Shown here: positions 11,659-23,974 of the stretch, in pieces
Layout of the letters: every line of letters starts with the position of its first letter
Numbering within the stretch: position 1 is the first letter of the stretch
Origin: Syncephalis fuscata
Taxonomy: Eukaryota > Zoopagomycota > Zoopagomycetes > Zoopagales > Piptocephalidaceae
Reading direction: 5' to 3'
Assembly: GCA_025786725.1 (NCBI GenBank)
Contig: JAHLTZ010000003.1
Span: 62,001 to 126,000, forward strand
DNA length: 64,000 nucleotides
Notes under the pieces: model-generated
What the model was told of the DNA's origin: nothing
Seen by the model: only the letters and a program-made list of their open reading frames with translations
The model's database searches: none
Position numbers and translations under genes: made by a program

Positions 11659-13819
11659 ATGGACATTTGGACATGGATTATTGATTTATCGCAATTAATA
11701 ATACCGACACCTGCTTTAGACAGTCATTTGATATTGCCATCTTTTCATGCTATCAACCAAAACCACAGCGCCACTGAAGACTATAGGACTTATTTAAAAA
11801 TACAGTTTATTTAGATAGTGGGTTTTATAGCATTGTCGATGCAGCTCAAATGATAGCTATAACATCCTCTGCGTATGTCGAGACTGCTAAAAGCCAGCTG
11901 GCTTTATTTCATTTAACTGATATTACTACTTTTTTATCTAGCCAATTTTATCACTTTTTATTCGAACCATTTGTTATTTCTCCTGGCCTACTGATGCTTT
12001 ATATCTTTCTGGCCATGGCCATATTTTATTGCTTTCTTTTCTCAAAAAGCAAGATTTACAAAGGTATACTTATGCCAGCTTTTAGTAAATTATACCTATT
12101 GCATTACAATAAGTCAAATGCTGAGCATGAAAATGGTCAGCTTGATAGCAAAACACTAGAACTAGAACAACGCATCGCTGCCTTAGAAAACAATTTCAAG
12201 TCTAGCGTGTATCTTGAGACAACATGCAATTCAATGAAAACAAAAATGGCAGAACTTGAACAATTGGCCACAAACATACTAAACAATATGCAAAAGTGTA
12301 CAGAAAAAGACGCACAATTACTTGATGCAACTTCCATTAATATAAACCCAACAACAGCCGAATCAACTGCTGTAAAGTTAACGTTGAAAAATGTAATATC
12401 AGATAATTACAATTATTCACCAACATTCGAAAGTCAATCTTTATTGCATAGCATCAATTTAGATAAGTCTATTTCTAGAGAATCAGGCGTACAAAATACG
12501 TTTAATCTTTATAGTAGTATAAGTTGTGGTTATCCCAGTTTAAACAGCCCTTTATCGCAATCATCGATGGAGTCTCCTTTGGTCAGAGCCAATGTGTTAA
12601 AATTAGACGCGTTTAGGCGACAGACTGGGGTCAAGAAATACTAAAGGCATTGGATGACAATAAGCTGTTACATAGGACCAAGCAAGATTTTAGTGCGCTA
12701 TTGATTAATCCCATCATTGACAATTTAGACACTACACTAAATTTTGAAATAGCCAAATTTGATGCACTTGATCAATTTAATGAAAATGTGAACAAAAGAC
12801 TACTGGAACAAGAGGCAGACGCTGTAGCCGAGTATTTTCATATTAATGGTGCACTCCATGGCTTTCATTCATTCGAGCGCGCAAGTCGATATTCCGATGC
12901 TGTACTTGGATTGGCACAAGACTATGTCGATTCAGATATTTCTACACTATCATCTTCCACTAATGAATCGAAAAAAGGTGCCATTTTACTAAAACGACGT
13001 CATTCTATCGGTAGTCATTGCAATTATGTAAATAGCGTTTTTTAAAACGTTACTCGGATGGTGCTGAGAATATCCCACATCTAGATAATTGTATCTGGAA
13101 GCAGATACTTACAGATGAAAAACGCAACAGCTTTGTTGCAGCTTTAAATTCAAGCATCAACTGCGATATTGCCGACGAGGAGTATGTAGCGATAGATGCA
13201 ATAGACTTAAATATTTTCTAACACCGTTGCACATAGAGATGCATTAATGATTTTGTCGCAAAGTATTCAAGCAATGGGAGAGAATATTGAAATGCAAGAA
13301 CAAAGCTCCAAGCACTAGAGAAACAAATTATTCAATATGACATTAAAATTGCAGATGATACGCTGGCATTACAACAGTAAGCTACATTCAACACATATTG
13401 CCTAAATTAACTGCTGTATTTTAACATTATTGCAGCGACCAAAAGCAAGATAGTTTACAAATTAAAGAGATACTGCATAGAATTAACGAATTGAAACAGC
13501 AACGAGACATGCTTTGTCACTTATGCTATGAGGTGAAAATCGCATTAAGAGAATGTAAGTGTTTTAACAAAGTATTCTGTTAACCAACTTGCTTCATCGA
13601 TCTAATTTGCGGCTTACTATCCTATTTATAGCAGAAAAAGACTTTACCAAGCTTGGAAAAGAATTTGATAGGCGTACCGATGCACTAGAACTTCGTCAAA
13701 TCGAAAGAGAACAGTTACAATTTCAACGCAGCCAATGGATTAGCGGAGAGCAGCTGTTAGTTGAGCTTGAAGAGGAGCGTATCATATCCGAGCGTCGACA
13801 AAAACGTAGCTTCGAGTAG
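11659..13819 (+). pseudogene. Unidentified membrane-anchored coiled-coil protein, frame broken several times
   Basis: I do not recognise the family. From ATG 11659 the frames encode an N-terminal region, one strong membrane segment (SPGLLMLYIFLAMAIFYCFL), then long coiled-coil stretches (LELEQRIAALENNF; IKEILHRINELKQQRDML; ELRQIEREQLQFQRSQW). Two introns near the end (about 13,378-13,434 and 13,554-13,631) join cleanly. Frame changes are needed near 11,800, 12,615, 13,040 (a run of six T), 13,215 and 13,305. Four of the five are explained by one missing base. The reading after each break is still helical and protein-like, so either the copy is a recent pseudogene or the assembly lacks bases here. 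The TM-plus-coiled-coil design fits an organelle tether or scaffold, but this is a guess. Confidence 0.5.
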
Positions 13820-14241
13820 AGTAGCGCATTGTTTTGCGCCATTTCCCACATCAGGCTAGAATACAGTTTAGTTTATTCGAAACAAATGTAAATGAGCACG
13901 TATACTTTGCTTGAACTGAGCTGTAATAGTTTAGGCGACAGTGTATCATATGGACTGTCTGTACAACAGTTGTGTATTTTATTTATCGACACAATATAGA
14001 ATATGAAGCAAATGGCAGTAATGAGAATTCTGCCGCCGCTAAGGGCAATAGACCGAGATTACACAATTGAAAACATTGAAATATGTAACATTAAAATAAA
14101 AGACATCAAATAAAAGATATTACTTATAACACAGTTGTGTTGGTTATTTATTAACCACTATAAGTCCTGATTGGACAACAGAGCTTACGCTGATACGCAA
14201 TAAACTTGGGTCAAATACACTTGCTGTTATAATAGCACTAC
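13820..14241. other. Intergenic, likely two facing 3' UTRs
   Basis: The coiled-coil gene (plus) and the GH16 gene (minus) end on either side of this interval. AATAAA-like motifs occur around 14,095. No gene is seen. Confidence 0.4.
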
Positions 14242-15547
14242 TTAGAAAGCAATGACGGAAATAGCCACGGCCACAAGCGCAAAACCGGCTGTGTAAAGTG
14301 TGCTAGAAAGTGTGGTTGCGGAGACATTGGATTGTTCGCTGGAGCTGTCACTGGCATCCTTTGAGTTGCCGTCCTTTCCTCCCTTGCCGTTGTTCTTGCT
14401 CTTGGGCTTCTCTGGACCATAACCAGCTGGGGGCCATTCGGTTGTAGCATTGCCTGGGTTAAGGCATTCAACCTTGAGGCTCTTGACGTACATCGAGTAG
14501 ACTTTGCTCTTGTCGCTCCAGTTGGTTGGTGTACCAGCCCATTTAGCTGTGCCTTCAGCCAGCATACCACCGTCCCAAATAGAAAGCTGCACATGAGACA
14601 GTTCAGTTGGGAACTTGTAGCTGCCGTCCGCTTGCTTCGTTTCCTCGCGTGTTAAGGTACGGGCAGGCTTGCCAGCGACCCACCAAACAATCTTGTCTGG
14701 TGACCATTCAATCGCATATTCACGATATTCTTTGCTGGTGTCGACGTCGACTGCGTGATGTTTGCCCTTGGTCCAGTCGGGTATGTTGTTGAAATAGTAG
14801 TTGGACTGCACCTCGCTTGGATCCAAACCAACCCATTCAAAGTCGATTTCGTCACCGCCAGGGGATTTAGTGATGAGGGACGAGACGACACCTGGCGAGG
14901 TAGAGGCTGACTTAACAAGGGCGGTAACTTTACCATATTTCATAAGGCTAAATAATAGTGGGATTAGCATGCTGATAAAATCATCATTTCTACCTAATAC
15001 TTACCGAGTCCAGGTAACTGTGGCACCGAAGCCACCATAATTGCCCACTTCGTTTTTGGCGTCGCCCTTATACTTTAGATCCAATTGCATCTCGCCGTTG
15101 CTGTTGATAAGAGCATTGTTGGGCTTAAAGTCGCTGTAGAAGTCGATTTCATTAGGATTGCCGTTGAAATCATCAAGCTGGACAAACTTTTTGGCATTAC
15201 CAAAAGAAGTTTCAAAATTGACACAGTCCGGTGTGGGGATGCATGACTTTGGACTGAAGGAATTTTCTGGTTCGCAGTTTACAGCGCAGAATCGCAGTTT
15301 TGAGTCGCACCAGCCATTACTGCAGCAAGGCGAGTCTTTGCCACATTTCTTGCCGATGTTTTTGCAAACAGCATCGGCGGGCGTGATTAAGGTAGCAGCC
15401 ACAAGCAGCAAAGCTGCTGAAGTAATTAACTAAAATGGTTGATTTATTGAATATTGAAATTAGCAGTGTAATAAAAAGTATTTGAAAGCGGTAGAGAACT
15501 CCGCGTTTACCACAAATGGCCATTGTTTTACTTACCTGAGAGCGCAT
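14242..15547 (-). CDS. CRH-like GH16 cell-wall transglycosylase, GPI-anchored
   Basis: Three exons (15536-15547, 15005-15429, 14242-14947) give about 380 residues. The first exon is only 12 nt and encodes MRSQ, and the second continues the signal peptide (LITSAALLLVAATLITPADA). A cysteine-rich segment follows (CKNIGKKCGKDSPCCSNGWC), resembling the chitin-binding-like region of fungal Crh proteins. The GH16 catalytic motif GDEIDFEWVG lies near residue 178. The C-terminus is Ser/Lys-rich and ends in a hydrophobic tail (LYTAGFALVAVAISVIAF), a GPI-anchor signal. Crh enzymes link chitin to beta-glucan in the wall. All motifs and splice phases are intact. The donor near 15,535 and the acceptor near 15,430 are canonical. 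Confidence 0.92.
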
Positions 15548-18500
15548 GTTGTCTCTAAACAAAAATAGTTAATAATAGTAATAAAGGTGCGGTATGTCGA
15601 CTTATAAGCGACGGGAAAGCAATAAGCTAGGTGTAGGAGATAAAAGCAAGATGAGTACGTTGAGGTGTATAAAGTAGAAAAACTTTGAAAAAAACGTGAA
15701 GGACTGGGCAGCAGAATATGTGATGGGCAGCGTTTATCGCTCAACCGGTAAGTGTGCTGTTGTGCAGAATAGGATGAGTTGTCCACACATATATATGACA
15801 AACCGGTGACAATTTGAAAAGGCGAGGTGTGGTATGGTTTCATTGACAAGGAAGTAGGATGTGACTTCTCGGGGTCAAATATGGACCACTAAGAATGCGC
15901 GACACCAAGCTGAAGTGCACGACAGAAGATTTCCACACTGAGTCAGCCACGCATAGAACTAAGGCGAACTTTCTAAGCACTATTTCGCTTTGCTAACTGC
16001 ATGATCGCTTTAGTTCTATGAGTGGCTGACGCAGTGTGGAAATCTTCTGTCGTGCATTACCAGCGGATAGACTATAAGATATGGCGGTTCTTGGGACTTT
16101 AGCGTTATACTGAGTATTTTATCGAGTAGACAGTAGCGTAATAAAAGACTGCAACGTGAACTATTCACTTCAATTAGGAAGGGACTTAGCTAAAGGCGAG
16201 AAAACATCGATGCAGAAGCTCGTGTTAAACCAGGAACATAGGGAAGTAAGGCGGCTGGAGTGATGTTGGCCACGATATAATTAGAATTCTCCCCACCTGT
16301 CACACACCAAATTGAGCGTTGACTGGATGAGTAAAATACTTCAACATAGCCGCTATTTTACAATGAATCTAAGTGGCCGACTTTATGGAGTATCCCAAAA
16401 TAGTGCACGTCGCCTTTATTCGCCTGCATGGTTCTAAATCTACTTAAAAGCAGGTAACAATGATTCACCTGCCTATTGCCAGTTGTTCGGACAAACAGTA
16501 GCGATAATGTTAAACACTGTGCTTCACAATAGAAACAATGTCGTGCTACGTTACGTAGTCGTGATATTGTAACAATATGTACCGTATCAGCAATTAATTA
16601 GTATGCGCTGTTATGTAAAATTGTTATTATTATTATTATCACATGAATATCGGACAGAAAATAATGTATTAAAATGTTGTATATGATTTATTATAAAAAA
16701 GCTATAAAATACTTTACGGCTACCTGGTTATAATGGCATTGTATAGTTACATTAGCAGAAAGATCGTCGATAAATGTAACATGTCATTTAGCCACTTGAC
16801 TTATATGTGTTATCTGCTCCTGGTGGCAGCATTACACAATACATGTGTGTTGTATTGCGTTTTAGTTTTATTTTAAAAGCCTCTAGGTCTTGCAATGTAC
16901 ATATTATAAAGCTAAATAATGTGTGTTAACCATATAATCTGTTGTATGTTATTTAATGCTAATATACAATTGATTATAGGCAGATTATTAACTGTTTGGT
17001 GTGATTTGGTGATCAAGTGGCCATTTTTTAACAAAAATTTACTTCTTGAACCATGCGCACTGCAACATCAATTCTATTACCCATGGTTTTTTATTAATAA
17101 TTTGTTTTAATTTATAATATCGTTACAAAACATGATATGCGATAATGTAATGCTTCTAAGCAACCAAAATAGGAGGGAGAATAATAGAGGTGGCTTAGTG
17201 TGCAGATATTAAAGTTAATAAAGATTATTAAAGCAATATCGTAGGATTTTATTACCAATAAATAGCTTTATTCAGCAATTTGAAACAGAAGTCTCAACTG
17301 TATAAATCTGAAAGTAAGCTAGAAGTGACTGAAAGTATAAAAAGTTATTTATTAAATATTTGGCCGGCAGTATTAAGTATTTATAATAGTGTTGGCAGTT
17401 AAAATGGCGAGTAAATGCAATAGACCCTGATGGGAAAAACCTTAATTAGAGTACAATGAAGCTTAAACTGAACTTCGTTGAATAATGTAATTTAGGCCAT
17501 AGTAACAATATTATATTCTCCAATAACTTTGCTTTATTCTTGAAAATTGTTGTTTTTAGCTGTATTCGTTGCAAAGTTTAACTCAGTTTCTTTTTTTATT
17601 TCTTACATACCAATCATTTTTTATTATCATCCATATTCTATTGTTGATGCTGCCAATACATTGCAATGATATATATATATATATATATTAGCGACTAGCT
17701 AAAACTGTTTACTATGTTAAACACAGTTATTATTATAAAATGAATACTGGTAAAAATATGGTACATGCAATACGTATATTGTTTATTATAAAGAATCATA
17801 AAATGTGCTATAGTTAAACATAAAAAGTATAGATACATCAACAATAAAAATGCCGATAGTACTGAGTATGATGTTGTCGTAAACTAGATTTAGAATTAAA
17901 AGTATAATTTTTTGGATACTGCTCGGCATATATATTTATTTAAACGTTTGTATAGCACGCCTTCAATATAAGCACACACATGATTCGTTTATCTTGTAAT
18001 AAAATGTTGTCCTTTAGCCTATTAGTACTTTATTACTATTTAACCATTTGTCTTATTCTCGACGCTATAATGTAACGGTTAGCATTTACAGCATGTGATG
18101 TTCGCTAATGGCTGTTGCTACAATATGTTTAGAGTAAAGTGCTATGCTATGTACTATTGGCTACTTTTAAATATTTATAATATATATAGTAATTGACTTC
18201 GCATAAACGTTGTTTATTTTTACACACGGGACGTAGTTGCCGCGACTTTACTCAAGATAGTTTTTGACCGTTCAACTCCGAGCAACTTACTTGAAAAGAC
18301 AACTGCCATTTAGATTTAAAACAGCGGAGCCTTTTGAATATATTTATATAGTAATATCTCCGTTCTACATTTGGTTACCAAACATTGTCGCAGATTTAAG
18401 CGGAGAATTAAACTTCTTGGCTATTGCTTGTCATTAGATTCGTCATTGGCACATAGTAGAAATGTTGTTAATCGTGTATAAAATGGTTCAAGCAAAGCAA

Positions 18501-18763
18501 TCAACTTACAATATTCTCATCACAACATCAGCCAACTTTTCTGCTTTCTGCCTTTTGCCTTTTCCTTTTTGAAATTACGATCTCTCTCTCTCTCTTTTCT
18601 CCATTATCAACAGTGGCATTACTGTTATCGACCGTGACGACAAGCCCTGACTGACGCGCTGTTTTTATTTACTGTTCAAATTCAAGTTTGTTATCTTATC
18701 TACCCGCAACCAACCAAACGGACTATTTTCCTCAACAACAACAACCATTGGCCATAAATCACC
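15548..18763. other. Long intergenic region with a hairpin; no gene recognised
   Basis: Upstream of the GH16 gene lies a probable promoter (15,548-15,900). A long inverted repeat is at 15,916-16,056. The rest is AT-rich with short unsupported frames (for example 16,919-17,110) and an (AT)n run near 17,669-17,688. A CT dinucleotide run near 18,580-18,595 precedes the secreted protein gene. Confidence 0.45.
15916..16056. repeat. Near-perfect inverted repeat, 52-bp arms, 37-bp loop
   Basis: The left arm (15916-15967) starts TGCACGACAGAAGATTTCC, and the right arm (16005-16056) is its reverse complement with about three mismatches in 52 bp. Transcribed, it would form a long hairpin. It could be a MITE-like element, a hairpin RNA locus, or part of the GH16 upstream region. 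Confidence 0.88.
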
Positions 18764-19222
18764 ATGCAGTTACCAACACGCTTTCTAATCACCACCGGTG
18801 CTGCCCTCGTTGCCTCTTGCGCCTTAGCCAATGCCATGCCGAGTTACATAAGACGTGCGACGTCCTCTTTGACGACAAAGTCTGATACATGTGATATAGC
18901 TGAGAGCTCGGTTGTTTTTGATGCCACACTAAGCGCCAAGGAATTCGATGTCTCCAAATGTAACACTTGTATCTATGTGCCTCCGGCCGTTACTGGTGGC
19001 TATGGTATCGTTGCAAGGGTGACAGGTGTTTGTTCAACTTGTACCAGTGGTCAAGCAAAGCTGACCAAGGAAGCGGTGAACGCCATTAACGGTCGGTCAT
19101 CGACGCCATCCTTCCCACCTAAGCCACCTCTGCCATTAACTGTGACAAGTCAAAAGACTTGGGACTGCGATAAGCCCGCCCCACCAGTCAAAAGCCCATC
19201 GCCTGGTTCAATTTCCTCTTAG
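18764..19222 (+). CDS. Small secreted DPBB/expansin-like protein (divergent)
   Basis: A 152-residue single-exon protein. Residues 1-24 form a signal peptide (FLITTGAALVASCALANA). The following region has CNTCIYVPPAVTGG, ARVTGVCSTCTSGQ and LTKEAVNAI, which line up with the CGxC...VDxCPTC...L...AF pattern of double-psi beta-barrel proteins. A proline-rich loop (PSFPPKPPLPL) interrupts the domain before a final WDC. The catalytic-site aspartate of the VDAC motif is replaced by glycine (VTGVC). Such proteins are secreted and act at the wall or on a host or prey. No intron is needed. The CT-rich upstream region may hold the promoter. Confidence 0.72.
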   Translation: MQLPTRFLITTGAALVASCALANAMPSYIRRATSSLTTKSDTCDIAESSVVFDATLSAKEFDVSKCNTCIYVPPAVTGGYGIVARVTGVCSTCTSGQAKLTKEAVNAINGRSSTPSFPPKPPLPLTVTSQKTWDCDKPAPPVKSPSPGSISS

Positions 19223-20104
19223 GCAAATACTTGAAGTAGGCTTATTTGCTTATCCGGGACAACAGTAGCAGCACTATAGCTACATTTACTACAGCTAAAC
19301 ATTAATGCACAATGATAGTGAACTATTATGAATAAAGCTGATATGTTTTATCCCCAAACTATTTTATTCATAGTGTTACATAAACAACAAAGTTGTTATT
19401 CAATGTGATGATGCATTAACGAAACCTTTTTTATTAACTTGTCTTATCTGCCCAGCAATCATTTTAAATAACAAATTTACTATCCAAAAAAGCAGATCTG
19501 CCAACTATTTTTGGGACCTATAATAGCGAAGATGGCTGAGTATGGAAATGCAGTAAAAATAGAACACGCATTTTCCCATTAGGCCAAGTCTTGCTAAACC
19601 ACCCATTAGCAATCTTAGCTCAGCTTAATGTAATGCTTAACGACTGTAAGCATTGGCACATGTAAGTACAAACCACTGCACTGCAAAAAGTCACATTAAA
19701 CAATTAGCTGCACATTGCTTTTCAATGGTAGTTTACACATCATGTTAATGCAGGCGCAAGTTACTCAAAGCCTTTTTGGTAGCAGATTCATGTGGCACCC
19801 TTTGAAATAAGACACGGCTACACGTTTGAGCCTTCCACTCCGCTTTCTTCTCAGCTGGGCAACAAACGTGGTACAGCCTCACGCAACCTCCTTTAAAGAG
19901 AGCACGAGCGGTGTCGAGGAGAACTTGCTCCATCCTTCTTTTTTTCTAACTTTTATTGACAACATCGCTTCAAATTACCGTAGTTTGTGTCATCTTTGCT
20001 CGGCTCTTAATTGTAACGACGCAAAGCGTAATAATATACCGCGTATATCACCACCACTATAACATAATCTAGCGTTTATTAACTAATCGTACTACAACTT
20101 CATC
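19223..20104. other. Intergenic between two secreted-protein genes
   Basis: Nothing gene-like is supported. The frames at 19,745-19,933 and 19,826-20,062 lack any recognisable protein content. The last 100 bases are probably the 5' leader of the Kre9-like gene. Confidence 0.4.
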
Positions 20105-20829
20105 ATGAAGGGCATGATCTCAACCGCTTTGACAGTAGCGCTGGCCTCCGCTCCTGTACTAGCCAACTTTTACCCAACCTTTCCCATCTCGAACTCGGTA
20201 TGGCCAGCAGGCAGCGAGCAGACAATCACCTGGGATGACGACAAAGCTTTACCCAATATTAATGATATCAGCTCGTTCAAACTTGAGCTTCAAACCGGTA
20301 CTGATAGCAAGCAAAAGACACTTGCTACAATCGGCACTAATCTAAAGGGCAGCGATAAATCGGTCAAGTTTACCATTCCACAAAGCGTTGGCCCATCGGG
20401 TAAAGTCTACTTTTTACGATTTACACCAAACAATGGTGATATTGTCTGGACTACTCGTTTCACGGTAACTGGCGGTACTGGCACTTTCCCATCGGATGTC
20501 GAACTCCCACCTGGCAGCTCGGTCAGCACATCACCAAGCACCGGTACTTCGTCGCCACCCACCTCTACGCCTACTGGAACGAACAGCCAATCTGGATCGT
20601 CCAGCAGCAGCCGTTCCGGCAGCAGCAGCAGCGATTCAAGCTCTACTTCCGTTACCGTGGTTACTCCTACCGTTACAGCTACTCCATCGGAGTCTTCAAC
20701 TTCATCTACAACTGCTCGGCCAGACAGCGGTAATTCCAACTCTGCTGGCATGGTTTCTCTGGAGTCGAGGCAATGGTGTCATCGGTGTTGATCGCCGGTT
20801 TTGGCGCCGCTATTGCCGCATTGATCTAA
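20105..20829 (+). CDS. Kre9/Knh1-like Ser/Thr-rich wall protein; GPI tail in shifted frame
   Basis: The protein starts with a signal peptide (MKGMISTALTVALASAPVLA). An Ig-like Kre9/KNH N-terminal domain follows (FPISNSVWPAGSEQTITWDD ... YFLRFTPNNGDIVWTTRFTV). From about residue 135 it is a long Ser/Thr/Pro-rich stalk, a substrate for O-mannosylation. The open frame stops at 20,791 with the odd ending SRQWCHRC. In a shifted frame the DNA continues as AMVSSVLIAGFGAAIAALI and stops at 20,829, exactly the hydrophobic GPI signal expected. One missing base near 20,750-20,760 would explain this. I therefore extend the gene to 20,829. The family contributes to beta-1,6-glucan assembly or wall structure. 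Confidence 0.78.
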
Positions 20830-22183
20830 TTATTGCAATAATAATATAATAATATCTATTATTATTTCATTGATCACATGGGTGTATCTTTCTGTTTTGT
20901 TATGTGCTTTCCTTTTATCCGCCTACGCAACGTATTTTTACGGGTCTGCGTTATTTTGGCTTTGACTAATTTAATAAAATGGCGCTTTACAACACACATG
21001 TAGTCTAGATTATTAACTAGTTTAGTCCATCTATTATTTATTATGACGTATTTTCTTTCTCCGTTTATTTGACAATGGTCCATCATCTAATGTTTATCTG
21101 TCAGACAGTACATTCATCGCCTTATATTGCCAAAGTAAGCAAGTGAATTAATTGTTTATTTTTAACTTTCAATAGAATGCTCAGTGCTCCAACTGTCAAA
21201 CCAACTGTTAGAAAAAACTAAACCGCCTACCTTGTCCCGTACCTCTTGTCAAACCATCACTATCAGTGCACGGTATCTATAGGTCAGTTACAACACCGCC
21301 TATTGCTACTGTCATAGCTATCAATCAGCTTGAATAAAATAACCGGCTACCATAATAATTACAAGTGTAACGGCACATCTATTCACAGACGCTTGGCATT
21401 GCCTTGCATTACGAGTAAGATTACGCGCTCTATCTTTTTTCAATCGGCATATTACTGCCTATTCCGTTGCAATTATAGTAGCTATAGCACCAATCTACTC
21501 ACTCGTTTATTCACTCACTTACACTCGCTCAGTACTCACACAAAAACGCATCCTTGTTTTTTTCTCAGCGATTTTCCAAATCCACATTTTACCGGCCATA
21601 TCATCGACTCATAGCTGTTGGTTGTTTTTTTTAAATATACAGTTACATTTGAGTCAGGCCACAGCTACGCAGCATAGTCGGGTTTAATATTCTTGTCTTT
21701 CAATGCTTACTGCTATTTGATTATTATTATTGTCGTTGTTGCTATCGCCACCACGTTTACTTTTATTATTGACCATTCATATCGTCTCTCTTTGTCTCTC
21801 TTTCTCGTTCTTCTTCTCTTTCTACGTCTTTTTTGGACTAGTCAATACTTTTGTTTCGTCAATCTTTAACTGGCGTGCTCCTGCTTGCTACTAAACAGTA
21901 GCACTGCCCCTTAAAGCGTCCTCACCCCTTTTTAGCACGCGGCTATTTTTATCGGTTCTCTCACGGAGAATTGCCTTTGCCTTCTTATTCGTACACGCAC
22001 TTTCAAGCATTTGCCATTTATTTCTGTGGCTGCAGAGTGACAAGCATCTTAGTGCCACGCATAACTGTGCTGTGGTCTATTTACAATTCATCTTTCTGTA
22101 GCTTCATCTGACCATCACTGTCCTCAGCGACAACACCTACCTCTCATCTCCTCTACCGCCTGCACAAGTAGATTGTCGGCACT
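20830..22183. other. Intergenic with long pyrimidine-rich stretch before the Rho gene
   Basis: No gene is supported. From about 21,770 to 21,850 the plus strand is strongly CT-rich (CTCTCTTTGTCTCTCTTTCT), a feature often found in promoters and leaders of highly expressed fungal genes. The frame at 21,330-21,614 has no recognisable protein. Confidence 0.45.
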
Positions 22184-23278
22184 ATGTCAGCCCATGAACC
22201 TATCAAGCGTAAACTGATCATTGTTGGCGACGGTGCTTGCGGTAAGACCTGTCTATTGACGGTATTTCACCTAGGCCGGTTTCCTCATGTAAGTAGCATT
22301 GATCCTAAGTTATGGTAGATGTAACTTTGGTTCAGTATATGAAGAAATAGACTAACACGACATCTAAATAATCAATACTATTTATTAGGAATATGTACGT
22401 GACAGTGGTGTTGTAATGACGACGACAGTCATAATCAATGACATGACAACTAAAGAGTTGACTTTTTGTCCATCATTTTAATATAATTAGGTGCCAACGG
22501 TATTTGAACACTTTGTGGCGGAACTTCGTATTGATGGCCGATATGTATCGCTATCACTGTGGGATACAGCGTAAGTGTTGCGGGTCTGTGGTTGTCTGGG
22601 TACGATAGTCAAAGTGAACTAATAATTGTGACAATGATGATTGTTTATATGTATTGTTATCAATGCCACTGTTGCATATCAAACAATAGTGGTCAAGAAG
22701 AATATGAGGTAGGCTAAATTACAGTTTAAATATTATTATACAGTTATGCTTAATGAATTGTAATAATAGCGTCTTCGCCCTATGGCCTACTCACACTCGA
22801 ATGTTATTCTAATTGCATATGCCATCGATTCACCCGATTCGCTTGACAATGTTGTATCAAAAGTAAATAGTATGGCTATCAATTGGCTGGCAAATGATAA
22901 CTAACACTATGTTTTATGTATATTTAGTGGGTAGATGAGGTGCGCCAAGAATGTCCTGGCTGTCCTTTTATACTGGTTGGCTGTAAGCGTGATCTACGAG
23001 AGGATGGTTTAAATCGTGGAGAACCAGCCACCAACTTTGTAACTGTTGAGAAAGGCGCCGAAATAGCACGGCAACTTGGTGCTAAACGACATATGGAATG
23101 CAGTGCGTTGACGGGGTATAACGTGGACAAGGTATTTGAACATGCTACACGCGCCGCCTTGTTTTCCGGTGCCCTTGGCTATAGTAAAGATCGTCCGGCT
23201 AAGAAGAGTGGATCGAACAAAAATAGCATCCAAGGCGGTAATGACGATAATAGTACCAACTGTTGTATAATTTTGTAA
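22184..23278 (+). CDS. Rho-family small GTPase (Rho1/Rho2-like)
   Basis: Six exons: 22184-22288, 22389-22394, 22491-22570, 22690-22708, 22770-22862, 22928-23278, giving 217 residues. All guanine-nucleotide motifs are present: [16 protein letters not shown] (effector), WDTAGQEEYE, and GCKRDL in place of TKxD, as in Rho1. A Rho insert region follows. The protein ends CCIIL, giving a C-terminal CIIL prenylation box. Exon 2 is only 6 nt (GAATAT, Glu-Tyr). Without it the loop before the effector region would be two residues short. Rho1 activates glucan synthase and protein kinase C at the plasma membrane, which fits the wall genes nearby. Subfamily is uncertain because features of Rho1 and Rho2 are mixed. 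Confidence 0.92.
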
Positions 23279-23974
23279 TGAAAACAATGACGACCACAGT
23301 TGCCGTTGATCTATCTATGCCGGGACAGGTCGGTATCGCCATTGTTTTCAATTGGTCATTCGCTTTCTACGTCGTTTCCTATACTATATACTTATGCCAT
23401 ACACATTTTTAGTGCAATGTATCTTTTTATTTGACCAATGAACAGTCTATTATTATTATTATTTTATTATTATTTGACTAGTTAATAAGTGATCATTCAT
23501 TTCAGTGCCAATCGTCACTTCTCCATAAATCATTTATTATTGCTGTAATTTATAACATTTCATAATTATCGTATTTATAGTTATACAATTTGTAATATAA
23601 AAATATTAGTTTCAATGAATTATTGACGATGGTAACGATCAAAATTGTAAATGTAATTAAAGATTATGGTGTAGTTAGAGCTTATAAGATTGCTTTAAAA
23701 ATATCATGGACTATACAATAACATACACATCTAAACTATACAATATACCAGCCATATTTAAATAAACTACTATAATTTGTCAATTTGTTATTGCTATATT
23801 TGTATTATACGTAGACTATTTAATAATACGCCATATCATTACGATTGCCATCGTGACAGTGTGTTGCTAACGTTGATCTTTATTGTGTAATGATAGTAAC
23901 CGTCATAATACATTGATATCCATAGGTATGAATTAAGCAAAAATTAGCAGCATTCTACCATTTCTAATAAAACA
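23279..23974. other. Intergenic, Rho 3' UTR and AT-rich spacer
   Basis: Contains an (ATT)n-like stretch near 23,448-23,475. Otherwise AT-rich DNA without a supported gene. Confidence 0.4.

Noticed and set aside
14238-14594. Minus-strand open frame inside the GH16 gene
   Set aside because: It is a shifted-frame shadow of the GH16 coding exon.
20407-20751. Frame opposite the Kre9-like stalk
   Set aside because: Valine/leucine-rich reading of the antisense of a Ser/Thr repeat; a shadow.
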